DNA of 64,000 nt from the NCBI GenBank assembly GCA_964389675.1, contig CAYMEV010000007.1, positions 1 to 64,000 of the forward strand, in the 5' to 3' direction. Made by a program: the position numbers and the translations under genes. Origin of the DNA: CAYMEV01 sp964389675 [NCBI: uncultured Candidatus Sumerlaeota bacterium] (GTDB lineage: Bacteria; CAYMEV01). This document shows, piece after piece, positions 36,800-47,071 of the stretch (the first letter of the stretch is position 1; each line of letters starts with the position of its first letter). The notes under the pieces are model-generated. The model had not been told where the DNA came from, did no database searches, and saw only the letters and a program-made list of their open reading frames with translations.

Positions 36800-36846
36800 A
36801 GCTTCGTAATATATTACAATTAAAATATACATATTATGAGGCCTGT

Positions 36847-38157
36847 ATGAGATCTTTTGCTGTATTTTGTATAGTGATTGTCATGCCGTTCATTATTTTG
36901 GGCCAGGATCTGGTCGAGCTTTCAATAGATGAAGCAGTTGAAACAGCCCTTAAAAATAATGATCTTTTGATTTCCGAAAATTACAGGGTTAAAGAAGCAG
37001 AAACCATAAAATCAGAAGCTTTCTCCAATTTTTTCCCGAGAATAGATGCTGTTGGCTCAAAACTCCTTAAAGAAAAGCCTATGGTCGTTGAATTCCCTTC
37101 AATGGAGCCGGGCGAACCTCCCTCAAAGATGGAAATAAGCTTTGCAAGAGATTATTCTATCTCAATGCAGGCAAGTCAGCCAATATTTATGGGAGGGCAG
37201 ATATTTTACAGCTGGGAGATAGCAAAAAAAAACCTGGAGATCAGCAGAATCAAGTATAAAGAGCAGAGAGACGAACTGATTTTCCAGGTTAAAAGCACTT
37301 ATTATTTATGTTATATACTGAGTGAGATATTGGATGCTGTTAAGGAGGGTATTGAATTATCAAGGGAGCATTTCAGGCAGGTGGATGCATTTTATCAGGC
37401 AGGGAACGCAACCTATCAGGAATGGCTCAGGGCTAAAGTCCAGCTTTCCAATCTGGACCCGGATCTTCAGGAAGCAGAGAGCAATTTAAGCAATGCCTAT
37501 AATATGCTTAAGCTGCTTCTTGGCGTTGAGAGCGAGATTAAGCTTACCACAAAACTTGACTTTGAAGAGGAAATTGCTTTAGATGAGGGTAAATACAAGG
37601 AAAATATCGGATCCAATCCTGGCTTAAAACAGATTTTGAAGGCAATGGATATTGCAGATTATCAGAGAAAAATTTCATGGGGAGATTATCTTCCCAAGCT
37701 GTCCCTGTCAATTGATTATACTCTGGGTGCTGATGATTTTAAGCTTGAAAGTGATTCCTGGGATAAAAATTACAGCATTACTTTCAATGTGCAGTTCACT
37801 CTTTTTGACGGGTTTGCAAGGGGATCAAGGAGAGCGAGGGCAAAGTTTAATATGAAAGCCCTGGAGCACCAGGCGGCCTTTTATGAAAAAAGGCTTAAAA
37901 ATGAACTCGAGCAGATACTAAACAATATTGAAACATCTCTGGAAAAGACAAAATCCTACAGGGCAAACCTTGCAGATGCAATGGAGTCAGTCAGGGTTTC
38001 AAAGCTGTACTATGAGGAGGGCCTTCTTACAAGCTTCGAGGTCAATGCCTCCAACCTGGATTATACAAAGGCCAAGATAAGCTATCTGAATGCAGTTTAT
38101 GATTATTATCTATCAGTATTCAAGCTTGAAAAGCTGATACCTGAAATTGTAAAATAA
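36847..38157 (+). CDS. TolC-family outer-membrane efflux protein (system 2)
   Basis: 436 residues with a short signal peptide (about 1-18), then LVELSIDEAVETALKNNDLL, the classic first OEP repeat. Two long helical coiled-coil halves follow, with a Gly/Ser beta region near 290-330 (FTLFDGFARGSRRARAKF is a typical OEP outer-barrel segment). Here the channel gene comes first, then MFP and permease, the reverse of system 1. TGAGG lies six bases before the ATG. Confidence 0.9.
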   Translation: MRSFAVFCIVIVMPFIILGQDLVELSIDEAVETALKNNDLLISENYRVKEAETIKSEAFSNFFPRIDAVGSKLLKEKPMVVEFPSMEPGEPPSKMEISFARDYSISMQASQPIFMGGQIFYSWEIAKKNLEISRIKYKEQRDELIFQVKSTYYLCYILSEILDAVKEGIELSREHFRQVDAFYQAGNATYQEWLRAKVQLSNLDPDLQEAESNLSNAYNMLKLLLGVESEIKLTTKLDFEEEIALDEGKYKENIGSNPGLKQILKAMDIADYQRKISWGDYLPKLSLSIDYTLGADDFKLESDSWDKNYSITFNVQFTLFDGFARGSRRARAKFNMKALEHQAAFYEKRLKNELEQILNNIETSLEKTKSYRANLADAMESVRVSKLYYEEGLLTSFEVNASNLDYTKAKISYLNAVYDYYLSVFKLEKLIPEIVK

Positions 38158-38168
38158 GGATGAAGACT

Positions 38169-39218
38169 ATGAGAAAAGCAATGCTGGGATTATTTTTAGT
38201 ATTCCTTCTGGTATCCTGCGGCCAGGATAAGGGGAATAATAAAGCTGTTGAGAGAGAACTTCTGTATGTAAGGGTTGAGAAAGCAGTAAAACAGGATATA
38301 ATAAGGACTATCAGCCTTCCAGGGCTGACAAAGCCCTTTCAGTCATACAATATTGTCCCGAAACAGGGCGGTATCATCACAAAAATACATTTTGAGGTTG
38401 GGGACCGGGTAAAGAAAAATCAGCTGCTGGTTGAACTTGATACTGAAAATCTGGCAATTCAGAAGAAGAAAGCTGAAGCACAGATTAATATGGCACAATC
38501 CAATTTTGATATTGCAAAAACCAATTATGACAGGATGTCAAGGCTTCATAAGGAAAAAGCGGTCTCAAACGCACAGTTTGAAAATGCCGGGAATGCCTAC
38601 AGCACTGCAGATGCAAACCTTAGACTTGCAAAAGCCTTTCTTGAGGAAGTAAATCAGGCAATCAATGATTCACTGCTTTATGCCCCTTCAGATGGCTTTA
38701 TAGCAAACCGCCTTTATGAGCCTGGTGATTATATAAACCCGATGATGGGGAATGTGCCGGTAATGGTAATTCATCAGATAAACAGGCTGAAAATACTGGT
38801 AAATGTGTCAAAGGAATATATAGGGTATATTAAAGACGGCCAGAAAGCCCTGATCGAGAAATCCGGCAAGGAAGGCCATGTTTTCAGTGTGGGTGTTTCT
38901 GCTGATCCTGCTTCTGGCAGCTTTCCCGTTGAAATAGTTCTTGATAATCAGGATTATCAGTTCAGGCCGGGTTTAACAACATCAGTAGCAATTGTGATTG
39001 CTGAAAAAGAGGATGCAGTTGCCATACCCAAAGAGGCTCTATATGAGCAGGAGTGGGTTTTTATCTATAAGGACGGGATTGTCGCAAAGAGAAAGGTAAT
39101 TATAGATTTTGAGGGTGATGATTATTTTGCTGTAAACAATGGCATAAAGGAATCAGAGGTAATTGTGGTAAATAATCTTTATGCATTAAAGGATAATATG
39201 AAGGTGAGGGTGGATTAG
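38169..39218 (+). CDS. lipoprotein RND membrane fusion protein (system 2)
   Basis: 349 residues when started at the ATG at 38169, which has AAGGA eight bases upstream; the open frame's ATG at 38160 abuts that ribosome site. The signal ends in a lipobox LVSC, so Cys17 should be lipidated and anchor the protein. Biotinyl/lipoyl-like halves (GGIITKIHFEVGDRVKKNQ and PSDGFIANRLYEPGDYI) flank a short helical hairpin. Beta-barrel and membrane-proximal domains follow. It lies between channel and permease with minimal spacing. Confidence 0.9.
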   Translation: MRKAMLGLFLVFLLVSCGQDKGNNKAVERELLYVRVEKAVKQDIIRTISLPGLTKPFQSYNIVPKQGGIITKIHFEVGDRVKKNQLLVELDTENLAIQKKKAEAQINMAQSNFDIAKTNYDRMSRLHKEKAVSNAQFENAGNAYSTADANLRLAKAFLEEVNQAINDSLLYAPSDGFIANRLYEPGDYINPMMGNVPVMVIHQINRLKILVNVSKEYIGYIKDGQKALIEKSGKEGHVFSVGVSADPASGSFPVEIVLDNQDYQFRPGLTTSVAIVIAEKEDAVAIPKEALYEQEWVFIYKDGIVAKRKVIIDFEGDDYFAVNNGIKESEVIVVNNLYALKDNMKVRVD

Positions 39219-39221
39219 CCG

Positions 39222-42200
39222 GTGAATATCCCGTCTGTTTCAGTTAAGCACAAAATCCAGGTTTTTATGCTTATTATGATATTGATAGTAATAGGCAGCA
39301 TAAATTTCTTTGATATTGGCCTTGACCTTTTCCCGGAGATCGAATTTCCTGCAGTAACTGTTGTTACTACATATTCAGGCGCATCTTCAGAAGATGTTGA
39401 ACAGACGATTACAAAATATATTGAGCAGTGGGTGAGTTCTGTCCAGAGCGTAAAGAAGGTCACATCAATCTCCCAGGAAGGCATATCAGTTGTTATGATT
39501 GAGTTTGAATGGGATACCAATATGGATTTTGCTGCCCAGGATGTCAGAGAGAGCATAGCGATGTTTGAAAGCTTTCTACCTGAAAATGCATCCAAGCCAA
39601 TGGTTTATAAGTTTAATCTCTCAGATATGCCGATAATCATGTATGGCATTACAGGAAATATCGATCAGTATTCCCTGCTTGATTATGTCGAAGACAATAT
39701 TATAATGCGATTTCAGAGGATCGACGGGGTTGCATCAGCACAAGTATTCTCCGAAACAAGCAGGGAGGTGGTGGTCACTCTCTCACTGAATGCACTTCAA
39801 TCATATAATATATCCATTGATCAGGTAATGGCCGCAATTGCAATGAATAATACAAATGCCCCGGCAGGATATATACAGGAAGCTCATAAGGAGTACATTA
39901 TAAGAACCATGGGAGAATATAATGATATCTCTGATATTGAGGATACTGTGGCAGGATTCAGCAGTTATGGCGTGCCTGTAAAGATAAAGGACCTGGGTAA
40001 AGTAAGCTGGGGTGAAAAGGATGTAAGAAGCAAAATGAGCATAAACGGGGAGCAGGGGATCTTCATGATGGTAAGCAAAAGCTCAAATGCAAATACAGTA
40101 AATGTCACCAAGAAGGTAATTGAGCTTGTTGAAGAGATCGAAAAGGACAGTCCTTACAGCATCAAATTCCATACTTTCTTCGACCAGAGCAGGGCCATTA
40201 CTATGATAATCAGTAAAACAACAGGAAATATACTTATAGGAGGGCTCCTTGCTGTAATACTGCTTCTGGTATTTCTCGGCTCATTAAGGCCTACGCTTAT
40301 TATCTCGCTCTCAATACCATTATCTATAGTTGCCACATTCCTTGCAATAAGGCTTGCAGGCTATACATTCAACATGATTACAATGATTGGGCTGGGGCTT
40401 GGAGTCGGTATGCTTGTGGACAATTCCATTGTTGTGCTGGAGAATATATTCAGAAATGTTGAAGAGGGCAAGCCCATAACTGACAGCAGTATTAACGGAG
40501 CAAGTGAGGTTGGTATGGCGATTACAGCTTCTACTTTTACTACTGTTGCTGTATTTTTCCCCATGATACTTGCAAAGGGTATAACGGGCAAACTAATAAG
40601 GCCTATGGCACTTACAATAACCTTCAGCCTTTTATGCTCGCTTTTTGTTGCCATAACCATAATACCCATGTTCTCTGATCTTTTCCTGAGAAAGATAAAC
40701 AGGGAGATGTTGCTGAAGAACAGGAAATTTGAGATGATGGGTTTAAGGAGGTTCTATGTCAGATCTCTTTATATGGTACTCCATAACAGAGGAAAATTTG
40801 TTGCCGGGGTTATTCTCCTTTTTGTGATTTCATTAGCTATAATTCCTATGATCGGGACTGAGTTTATGCCTAAGATGGACAGATCGATGATACTGATGAA
40901 GGTATCACTTCCTGTAGGTACCAAGCTTGAAGAGACTGTGAAAGTCCTTGGGATGCTCAGTAAAAGGTTCAGTGAGCTGCCTGGCCTGATCGCTGTATCT
41001 GAGCAGGCTGGAATAAGTGAAGAATATGCACAGGATGCAGCAAATGAGATGTCACCCAGCGGGCCCTATGAGGGGACCATGTGGATCTATCTTGATGAGA
41101 TGGGTAACAGGCCATACAGCGACTTGCAGATGGTTGATATGGTAGAGAAAAGCATGCCTGAAATGGAGAATGTCAAGATAGAGATGATAGATATGGGGCA
41201 GATGATGATGGGAGGCTCTACATTTCCTATAGAAATAAAGGTCTTCGGGAGTGAGCTTGATAAGCTGAAGGATATTACTGACAGGATTGCTGAAGCTATT
41301 AAGGATGTAAAGGGTATAAGGGATGTAAGGACTGGGCTTCAGGAGGGGAAGCCTGAACTTCAGCTGGTTATAGACAGGGATGCAGCAAACAGCTATGGTC
41401 TAAGCTCTTATCAGGTATCCAATGTCATTCAGATTGCCACGGTGGGCAAGGTTGCAAACCAGTTCAGGAAGGGTGGGGATGAATGGAATATCAGGGTGAT
41501 TATGGATAAGGAACAGAGGAAGAGCCTCGATGATATCCTGCAGATCCCTGTCTCTACGCCTGACGGGAGAAAGATATTGCTTTCAACAATAGCTGATGTA
41601 AAGGAAGGAACCGGTCCTCTTAAAATTAACAGGGAAAATGATGTCAGGGTTGTCAAGGTCAATGCAAACATATTTGAGCGCGACCTGGGATCAGTGGTAA
41701 AGGACGCACAGAAGATAATAAACAATGATATTCTTCCAACTATAAATGATGGCTATGACATTGTTTACGGTGGTCAGTATGAGGATATGATAGATACGTT
41801 TATACAGCTGTTTATGGCTCTTGGACTCGCGATCCTGCTTGTTTATATGGTTATGGCATCCCAGTTTGAGCATTTTCTGTATCCATTCATAATAATGTTT
41901 ACGATCCCTTTCGCATTCATAGGTGTAAGCTTTACCCTGCTTCTTTTTGGGAAGCCTGTCAATCTGCCTGTTTTTGTCGGGATGATTATATTGTGCGGTA
42001 TTGCTGTCAATAACGGTATTGTGCTTGTTGACTACATAAACCGTTTAAGGAGAGGAAAACACGAAGAGGATTTTAAGGCAATTGTACATGCTGCAACTGT
42101 CAGGCTCAGGCCCATATTGATAACAGCGCTGACGACATCTATGGGAATGGTTCCCATGATGCTGTCCAAATCTGAAGGTTCAGAGATGAGATCAGGCATA

Positions 42201-42326
42201 GCATTGGTCATAATTGCAGGACTTGCAACCACCACATTTCTTACACTGTATTTTGTTCCCTGTCTGTACAGCATATTCAGCAGAATAAAGCCCCATAAGA
42301 TATCTCCGAAGGACCTGGGCCTGTGA
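39222..42326 (+). CDS. RND efflux transporter permease (system 2)
   Basis: 1,034 residues, HAE-1 class, 12 transmembrane helices. The N-terminus FFDIGLDLFPEIEFPAVTVVTTYSGASSEDVEQ (about 26-58) is diagnostic. TM4 has GVGMLVDNSIVVLEN and TM10 GIAVNNGIVLVDYIN, again VDN/NN rather than the AcrB VDD/K relay. The start is GTG three bases after the MFP stop, with GGTGGA seven bases upstream. Sequence identity to the system 1 pump is clearly partial, so this is not a recent duplication. The substrate is unknown. Confidence 0.93.
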   Translation: MNIPSVSVKHKIQVFMLIMILIVIGSINFFDIGLDLFPEIEFPAVTVVTTYSGASSEDVEQTITKYIEQWVSSVQSVKKVTSISQEGISVVMIEFEWDTNMDFAAQDVRESIAMFESFLPENASKPMVYKFNLSDMPIIMYGITGNIDQYSLLDYVEDNIIMRFQRIDGVASAQVFSETSREVVVTLSLNALQSYNISIDQVMAAIAMNNTNAPAGYIQEAHKEYIIRTMGEYNDISDIEDTVAGFSSYGVPVKIKDLGKVSWGEKDVRSKMSINGEQGIFMMVSKSSNANTVNVTKKVIELVEEIEKDSPYSIKFHTFFDQSRAITMIISKTTGNILIGGLLAVILLLVFLGSLRPTLIISLSIPLSIVATFLAIRLAGYTFNMITMIGLGLGVGMLVDNSIVVLENIFRNVEEGKPITDSSINGASEVGMAITASTFTTVAVFFPMILAKGITGKLIRPMALTITFSLLCSLFVAITIIPMFSDLFLRKINREMLLKNRKFEMMGLRRFYVRSLYMVLHNRGKFVAGVILLFVISLAIIPMIGTEFMPKMDRSMILMKVSLPVGTKLEETVKVLGMLSKRFSELPGLIAVSEQAGISEEYAQDAANEMSPSGPYEGTMWIYLDEMGNRPYSDLQMVDMVEKSMPEMENVKIEMIDMGQMMMGGSTFPIEIKVFGSELDKLKDITDRIAEAIKDVKGIRDVRTGLQEGKPELQLVIDRDAANSYGLSSYQVSNVIQIATVGKVANQFRKGGDEWNIRVIMDKEQRKSLDDILQIPVSTPDGRKILLSTIADVKEGTGPLKINRENDVRVVKVNANIFERDLGSVVKDAQKIINNDILPTINDGYDIVYGGQYEDMIDTFIQLFMALGLAILLVYMVMASQFEHFLYPFIIMFTIPFAFIGVSFTLLLFGKPVNLPVFVGMIILCGIAVNNGIVLVDYINRLRRGKHEEDFKAIVHAATVRLRPILITALTTSMGMVPMMLSKSEGSEMRSGIALVIIAGLATTTFLTLYFVPCLYSIFSRIKPHKISPKDLGL

Positions 42327-42425
42327 CGAAAGGGATATAACAAGCCCGATAAGCCTGCCGTCTCAGGATCATTCTTCTGAAACAAATTTTGTGTTCTGAC
42401 TGAAGACGCTAAAGCAGAATGGACC

Positions 42426-43190
42426 CTAAAACCTTAGAGAAAGACAGGTTAATCCCCCGTCAAGCTTCCTGTACTCAGAAATATCTATTGAAACAGTCCT
42501 GTACCCGGCTTTTTCTATTTTGGATGCTGTAGATGGAAAGCCTGATGGTACGATAACTTTTCCGTTTACATACAGACTGTTTGCAGAGTATGAATCATTT
42601 TCATCCACCAGTATTCTATGATAATCAGAGAATATATCATCTGTCCTGAATTCATCGCTCATTATAAGTGTATTGTTAGTGATGCAGTTAACAGCTGTTT
42701 TAAGGTGCAAAGCCCTTTTTACAGGAACCAAGAATGATTGGATGCCATGCTTTTCAAATATAGCCCTTAGCTGGCCTGCACCCTCATTGTTTGTTCTGGC
42801 GGAAACCCCTATATAAAAGCGGCCGTCAGCCATCATAATATCGCCGCCATCCACAGTCCCGGGCTCCTCAATGCAATAGATCCTGCTGTAATATTTTTCA
42901 ATTATTGTTTTTACCAGGGAGATTTCACCCTTTCTCGTCTCTGCTCCAGGATTTGTCATTACTGCAAATGAGGGAGTCAATACTGCAGTATCCTCTATGA
43001 ACGTCGAATCGGGGTATTCGGGGCTTGCTTGCAGAACCTCGACATCAAGGCCACATTCCTCCAGTATCTTTATATAGTCATCATGCTGTTTTAATGCAAG
43101 GTCATAATCCGGAACAAGCGAAAAATCTTTTCGTAGTCCTTTGGTTATCTCTCTGCATGGCCTTTTTACTATGGCCTTTGTGAAGAACAC
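42426..43190 (-). CDS. dimethylarginine dimethylaminohydrolase-like guanidine hydrolase
   Basis: 254 residues, the same length as Pseudomonas DDAH, in the amidinotransferase/pentein superfamily. The nucleophile Cys249 (GGLTCLSL) and His162 (LHLKTA) occupy the same numbers as in Pseudomonas DDAH. The third catalytic position, Glu114 there, is Asp114 here (GTVDGGD). Substrate-binding EDT at 66-68 is present. It likely hydrolyses methylarginines or a related guanidino compound to citrulline. The start is GTG with GGAGGAG upstream. It follows the heterodimeric ABC exporter genes by 83 bases on the same strand. Confidence 0.87.
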   Translation of the reverse strand: MFFTKAIVKRPCREITKGLRKDFSLVPDYDLALKQHDDYIKILEECGLDVEVLQASPEYPDSTFIEDTAVLTPSFAVMTNPGAETRKGEISLVKTIIEKYYSRIYCIEEPGTVDGGDIMMADGRFYIGVSARTNNEGAGQLRAIFEKHGIQSFLVPVKRALHLKTAVNCITNNTLIMSDEFRTDDIFSDYHRILVDENDSYSANSLYVNGKVIVPSGFPSTASKIEKAGYRTVSIDISEYRKLDGGLTCLSLRF

Positions 43191-43273
43191 TGAAACTCCT
43201 CCAAAGATTCAAGAATTTATGGATTATTAAAAGATAATATGGTGCATAAGTCAAGCAAAGAGTTTTTTTACTG

Positions 43274-45160
43274 CTACCTATACTGGCTATGGTACAGGTC
43301 AGCATAAAAGCCCTTTGAAAGAAGAAGCTCCCTGTGTGAACCCTGTTCTATTATCCGGCCTTCATTCATTACAATGATTATATCTGCATCCTTGATGGTG
43401 GATAATCTGTGCGCTATCACGAAAGATGTCCTCCCTTTCATAAGATTCCGCATGGCATGCTGTATCAGGACCTCAGTACGTGTATCAACACTGCTTGTTG
43501 CCTCATCGAGTATAAGTATGGCAGGGTCAGTCAGGAATGCCCTGGCTATTGTAATCAGCTGTTTCTGCCCTGATGATATATTGCTTCCTTCTTCATTGAT
43601 TACTGTATCATAACCATCTGGAAGCGTCCTTATAAAGTAGTCTGACTGGGCGGCTTTTGATGCCTTAATAACAGCTTCCCTTGATGGATTATCACATCCA
43701 TATGCTATATTTTCATATATAGTACCCTGAAAAAGCCATGTATCCTGCAGGACCATGCCAAATATGGAACGAAGCCTGTCCCGGCTTATTTTCTTCGTAT
43801 CGGTACCGTCAACTGCAATAGAACCCTTACTGATCTCATAAAATCGCATCAGCAGGTTTACAAGGGTTGTCTTTCCTGCCCCGGTAGGTCCAACTATTGC
43901 TACAGACTGACCATCACTCACTTCCAGGTTAAGGTCACTGATAAGGGGCTTGTCGGGATAATAGGAAAAGTCCATACCTGATATCTGGACATGCCCCCTG
44001 TATCTGTCCTTGTTTATATATGATCCTGAGTCAAGATTATTGTTATCCTGCAGTTCTTCATTTTCATCCAGTATCTCAAAAACCCTTTCAGCGGATGCTA
44101 TTGTAGATTGTATAATGTTTATTATCTGGGATACCTGTATAACTGGCTGGCCAAACTGTTTTGAATACTGGATGAATGCCTGTATGTCACCTATAAGCAT
44201 CCTTCCTGCAGCGACAAGTATGCCTCCAGCTACAGCGATTATGATATAACCCAGGTTGTTTATTACGTGCATGAGAGGCATGACAAGGCCTGATATGAAA
44301 TTTGCTTTCCACCCAAGTTCATTTAATTCCTCATTATATACAAGGAATTTTTTTACAGAAGGTTCTTCGCCGCCGAAAGCCTTAACAACCTGGTGTCCGG
44401 TAATCATTTCCTCAACATGGCCATTCATCCGTCCAAGCACCTTTTGCTGGCGTACAAAAAATCTCTGAGATTTTCTGGCTATTGTCCTTGTCATTAAGAT
44501 GCTTAAGGGAAGGGTTATTATGCTTACCAAAGTCAATAAGGGGCTGATTATTATCATCATTATTATTACGCCTGTCATTGAAAAAAGTGCTGTGACAAGC
44601 TCAGTCAGGCTCTGCTGCATAGTATTGGCAACAGTATCCAGATCATTTGTTACACGGCTTAGAATATCGCCGTGGCTGTGGCTGTCAAACCAGCTGATCG
44701 GAAGCCGGTGCAGTTTTTCAAATACATCTTTTCTCAGTGTAAAGGTTGTTTTCAGAGAAACTGAGACCATTAGATAGGACATTATATACCTGAACGCGGA
44801 ACTTGCAAAATACAGGATAATCAAACTGAGAATCACCTTATATATCAGCCCGAAATCCAGGCTGCTGATATCTGCGTCTGTTACACTTGCCCTGAACAGC
44901 TCGGTAATTGCCATGCCCATTATTTTCGGAGCTGCAATAGTGAACGATGTACTCAATAATGCAGTGAACACAACGAATATGAGCCTGGACCTATGGGGTA
45001 TCAGGTAAATTGCCAGCCTTTTCAGCGTAGCTTTTACATCTTTTGCCTTTTCTACCGGAGCTGCAAGGGCTGCTCCAGGGCCACCGCGGTGGCGTCTGAA
45101 AGGAAGCCCGTCATAATTCCCCTGTCTGCCTGTGTCTTTACCCACTGTTCTCTTCTCCAT
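43274..45160 (-). CDS. heterodimeric ABC exporter, catalytically competent half
   Basis: 628 residues: six-helix exporter transmembrane domain (about 55-360) fused to an ATPase. Walker A GPTGAGKT (424-431); signature ISSGQ (528-532, a variant of LSGGQ); Walker B ending in LDEA with catalytic Glu553; the switch His is present in VIAHRLST. The N-terminal 45 residues are a charged, glycine-rich extension seen in the second subunit of heterodimeric exporters. It starts 23 bases inside the 3' end of the partner gene, so the two are translationally coupled. Probably a drug or lipid exporter. Confidence 0.92.
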   Translation of the reverse strand: MEKRTVGKDTGRQGNYDGLPFRRHRGGPGAALAAPVEKAKDVKATLKRLAIYLIPHRSRLIFVVFTALLSTSFTIAAPKIMGMAITELFRASVTDADISSLDFGLIYKVILSLIILYFASSAFRYIMSYLMVSVSLKTTFTLRKDVFEKLHRLPISWFDSHSHGDILSRVTNDLDTVANTMQQSLTELVTALFSMTGVIIMMIIISPLLTLVSIITLPLSILMTRTIARKSQRFFVRQQKVLGRMNGHVEEMITGHQVVKAFGGEEPSVKKFLVYNEELNELGWKANFISGLVMPLMHVINNLGYIIIAVAGGILVAAGRMLIGDIQAFIQYSKQFGQPVIQVSQIINIIQSTIASAERVFEILDENEELQDNNNLDSGSYINKDRYRGHVQISGMDFSYYPDKPLISDLNLEVSDGQSVAIVGPTGAGKTTLVNLLMRFYEISKGSIAVDGTDTKKISRDRLRSIFGMVLQDTWLFQGTIYENIAYGCDNPSREAVIKASKAAQSDYFIRTLPDGYDTVINEEGSNISSGQKQLITIARAFLTDPAILILDEATSSVDTRTEVLIQHAMRNLMKGRTSFVIAHRLSTIKDADIIIVMNEGRIIEQGSHRELLLSKGFYADLYHSQYR

Positions 45161-46865
45161 CCAGCTGTGACCCCATTATTTCCTGATAAACCCTGTTTGA
45201 TTGAGCAAGCGCATCATGGGTTCCAATTCCGGATATCCTGCCCTCATCAATTACTATTATCTTATCAGCCGACATCGCACTGCTTACTCGCTGAGTTATC
45301 ATAAGGACTATGCTGTTTCTGGTGTATTTGACAATCTCTTTGCGAAGTTTCTTTTCTGTTTTTGCGTCCAGTGCAGAAAAACAGTCATCAAAGAGATAAA
45401 TATGAGGCCTTCTGATTAAAGCCCGGGCTATTGCAATCCTCTGCCTCTGGCCTCCTGAAACAGTGGTGCCGCCTTCTGATACCTTTGCCTGAAGGCCTTC
45501 CGGCGATGAAAGTATGAATTTATCTATCTGAGCTGTTTTAATAGCCTTCAGTATTTCATTTTGTCCGGCTTCCCTTTTTCCATAAATAATATTATCCATA
45601 TAACTGCCGGAAAATATGAATGATTTTTGAGGCACATAAGCGATGGAATTTCGAAGCTCCCTGATGGAAAGCTTTTTTATATCCCTGCCTCCTATGCGAA
45701 TAGCTCCAGATTCCGGGTCATAAAAACGCAGGACCATATTCAGGAGAGATGTTTTACCAGAGCCGGTTGCGCCAATTATTGCAATAAAATCACCTGGCCT
45801 GCAGGTGAATGATATATTGCACAGCACAGGGTTTTCTGCTCCTTGGTATCTTAGCGAGACATTATCAAAGCATAAATCTCCTTTGTCGGGAAAAGGACAT
45901 GGGTTCTCAGGCTCTTCAATGCTGGACCTTTTAGCAAGAACTTCTTCTATACGCTTTAAGGAGACTGATGCCTGAGGAATCCTTAGAATGATCATTGATA
46001 CCATTACCAGCGCAAACATAATCTGGCCGACATATTGTATGAATGCCATCAGTGAACCTACCTGCATATCCTGGAGGGAAACCCGCCGGGCTCCGAACCA
46101 TAGCACAAGCACAATCCCCAGGTTTAGGATCAGGGATATATAGGGCATAAGCAGAGCCATAATCCTGCCTACGCTTAACTGGGTTTCCACAAGGCTCCTG
46201 TTTGCCCTGCTGAATCTATTATTCTCATATTCTTTCCTGTTAAAAGCCCTGATCACCCTGAGGCCGGAAAGGTTTTCCCTTACTATCCGGTTTATAGAAT
46301 CTATTTTTACCTGGATAGCTTTAAATAAAGGCATTCCCTTTATTACAAAAAAGAATATGGAAACGGCAAGTACAGGCATGATTGCCCAAAGTATGGAAGA
46401 CAGCCTTGTATCTTGAGTTACAGCCATAAAGATGCCGCCTGCCATAAGAAGTGGCGCTCTCAGCATAATACGGAGAGCCATGAGCATTACATTCTGTATC
46501 TGCATTATATCATTGCTTACACGTGTAATTAAGCTTGATGCACCGAAATTATCCATGTCCGCTAATGAGAAACCGGTGATTTTGACAAAGAGGTCCCTGC
46601 GCATTCGTGTGCCTATTCTTACGGCTGTTTTTGCACTCAGATAGCTTGATGCAAAGGAGCTCAGCATACCGCATAGATTTATTCCAAGCATTATAATGCC
46701 GAGCCTGAGTATAAGGTGCATATCTCCTTCCGCAATTCCATTGTCAACAATAATGCTCATTATTCTGGGAAGAGAAAGCTCAGCCATTGCTCTTACCAGG
46801 ACAAGGAAAACGATTATTCCGATTGCGGCATGATATGGTCTGATATAGCGGGACAGAAACCTCAT
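45138..46865 (-). CDS. heterodimeric ABC exporter, degenerate-site half
   Basis: 575 residues with the exporter transmembrane domain (about 10-300) and ATPase. Walker A GATGSGKT (365-372) and a canonical signature VSGGQ (469-473) are present. After Walker B the catalytic Glu is Asp494 (LFDDCFSALD), and the switch His is Gln525 (MITQRVS). This is the pattern of the non-hydrolysing half of TM287/288-like exporters. With the partner's ISSGQ it forms the degenerate site, while its own VSGGQ completes the active site. First gene of the pair. Confidence 0.92.
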   Translation of the reverse strand: MRFLSRYIRPYHAAIGIIVFLVLVRAMAELSLPRIMSIIVDNGIAEGDMHLILRLGIIMLGINLCGMLSSFASSYLSAKTAVRIGTRMRRDLFVKITGFSLADMDNFGASSLITRVSNDIMQIQNVMLMALRIMLRAPLLMAGGIFMAVTQDTRLSSILWAIMPVLAVSIFFFVIKGMPLFKAIQVKIDSINRIVRENLSGLRVIRAFNRKEYENNRFSRANRSLVETQLSVGRIMALLMPYISLILNLGIVLVLWFGARRVSLQDMQVGSLMAFIQYVGQIMFALVMVSMIILRIPQASVSLKRIEEVLAKRSSIEEPENPCPFPDKGDLCFDNVSLRYQGAENPVLCNISFTCRPGDFIAIIGATGSGKTSLLNMVLRFYDPESGAIRIGGRDIKKLSIRELRNSIAYVPQKSFIFSGSYMDNIIYGKREAGQNEILKAIKTAQIDKFILSSPEGLQAKVSEGGTTVSGGQRQRIAIARALIRRPHIYLFDDCFSALDAKTEKKLRKEIVKYTRNSIVLMITQRVSSAMSADKIIVIDEGRISGIGTHDALAQSNRVYQEIMGSQLDGEENSG

Positions 46866-47025
46866 TTCAGATCCTTTTTCATATCGTGTAGAAGCTGAGG
46901 GAAATTATGTTTAAGTATTATTTTTTGTCAATATATATGAGATTGGTGTAGATATGGCATTTATGCAAGAAAACAGGCCAGCAGATAACTCCGCTGGTAA
47001 AATCAATAATTAAATAAAAGGGATT

Positions 47026-47071
47026 AAAAAGCAGGGCCTCAGAGAAATACCCGGCTTTTTATCTCTGGGCC
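47026..47071 (-). terminator. rho-independent terminator overlapping the rsfS stop
   Basis: On the minus strand GGCC-CAGAGA (47071-47062) pairs with TCTCTG-A-GGCC (47045-47035), one unpaired A, followed by CTGC and five U residues (47026-47030). The 5' arm includes the last codons of rsfS and the stop codon is at the base of the loop. Confidence 0.75.
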
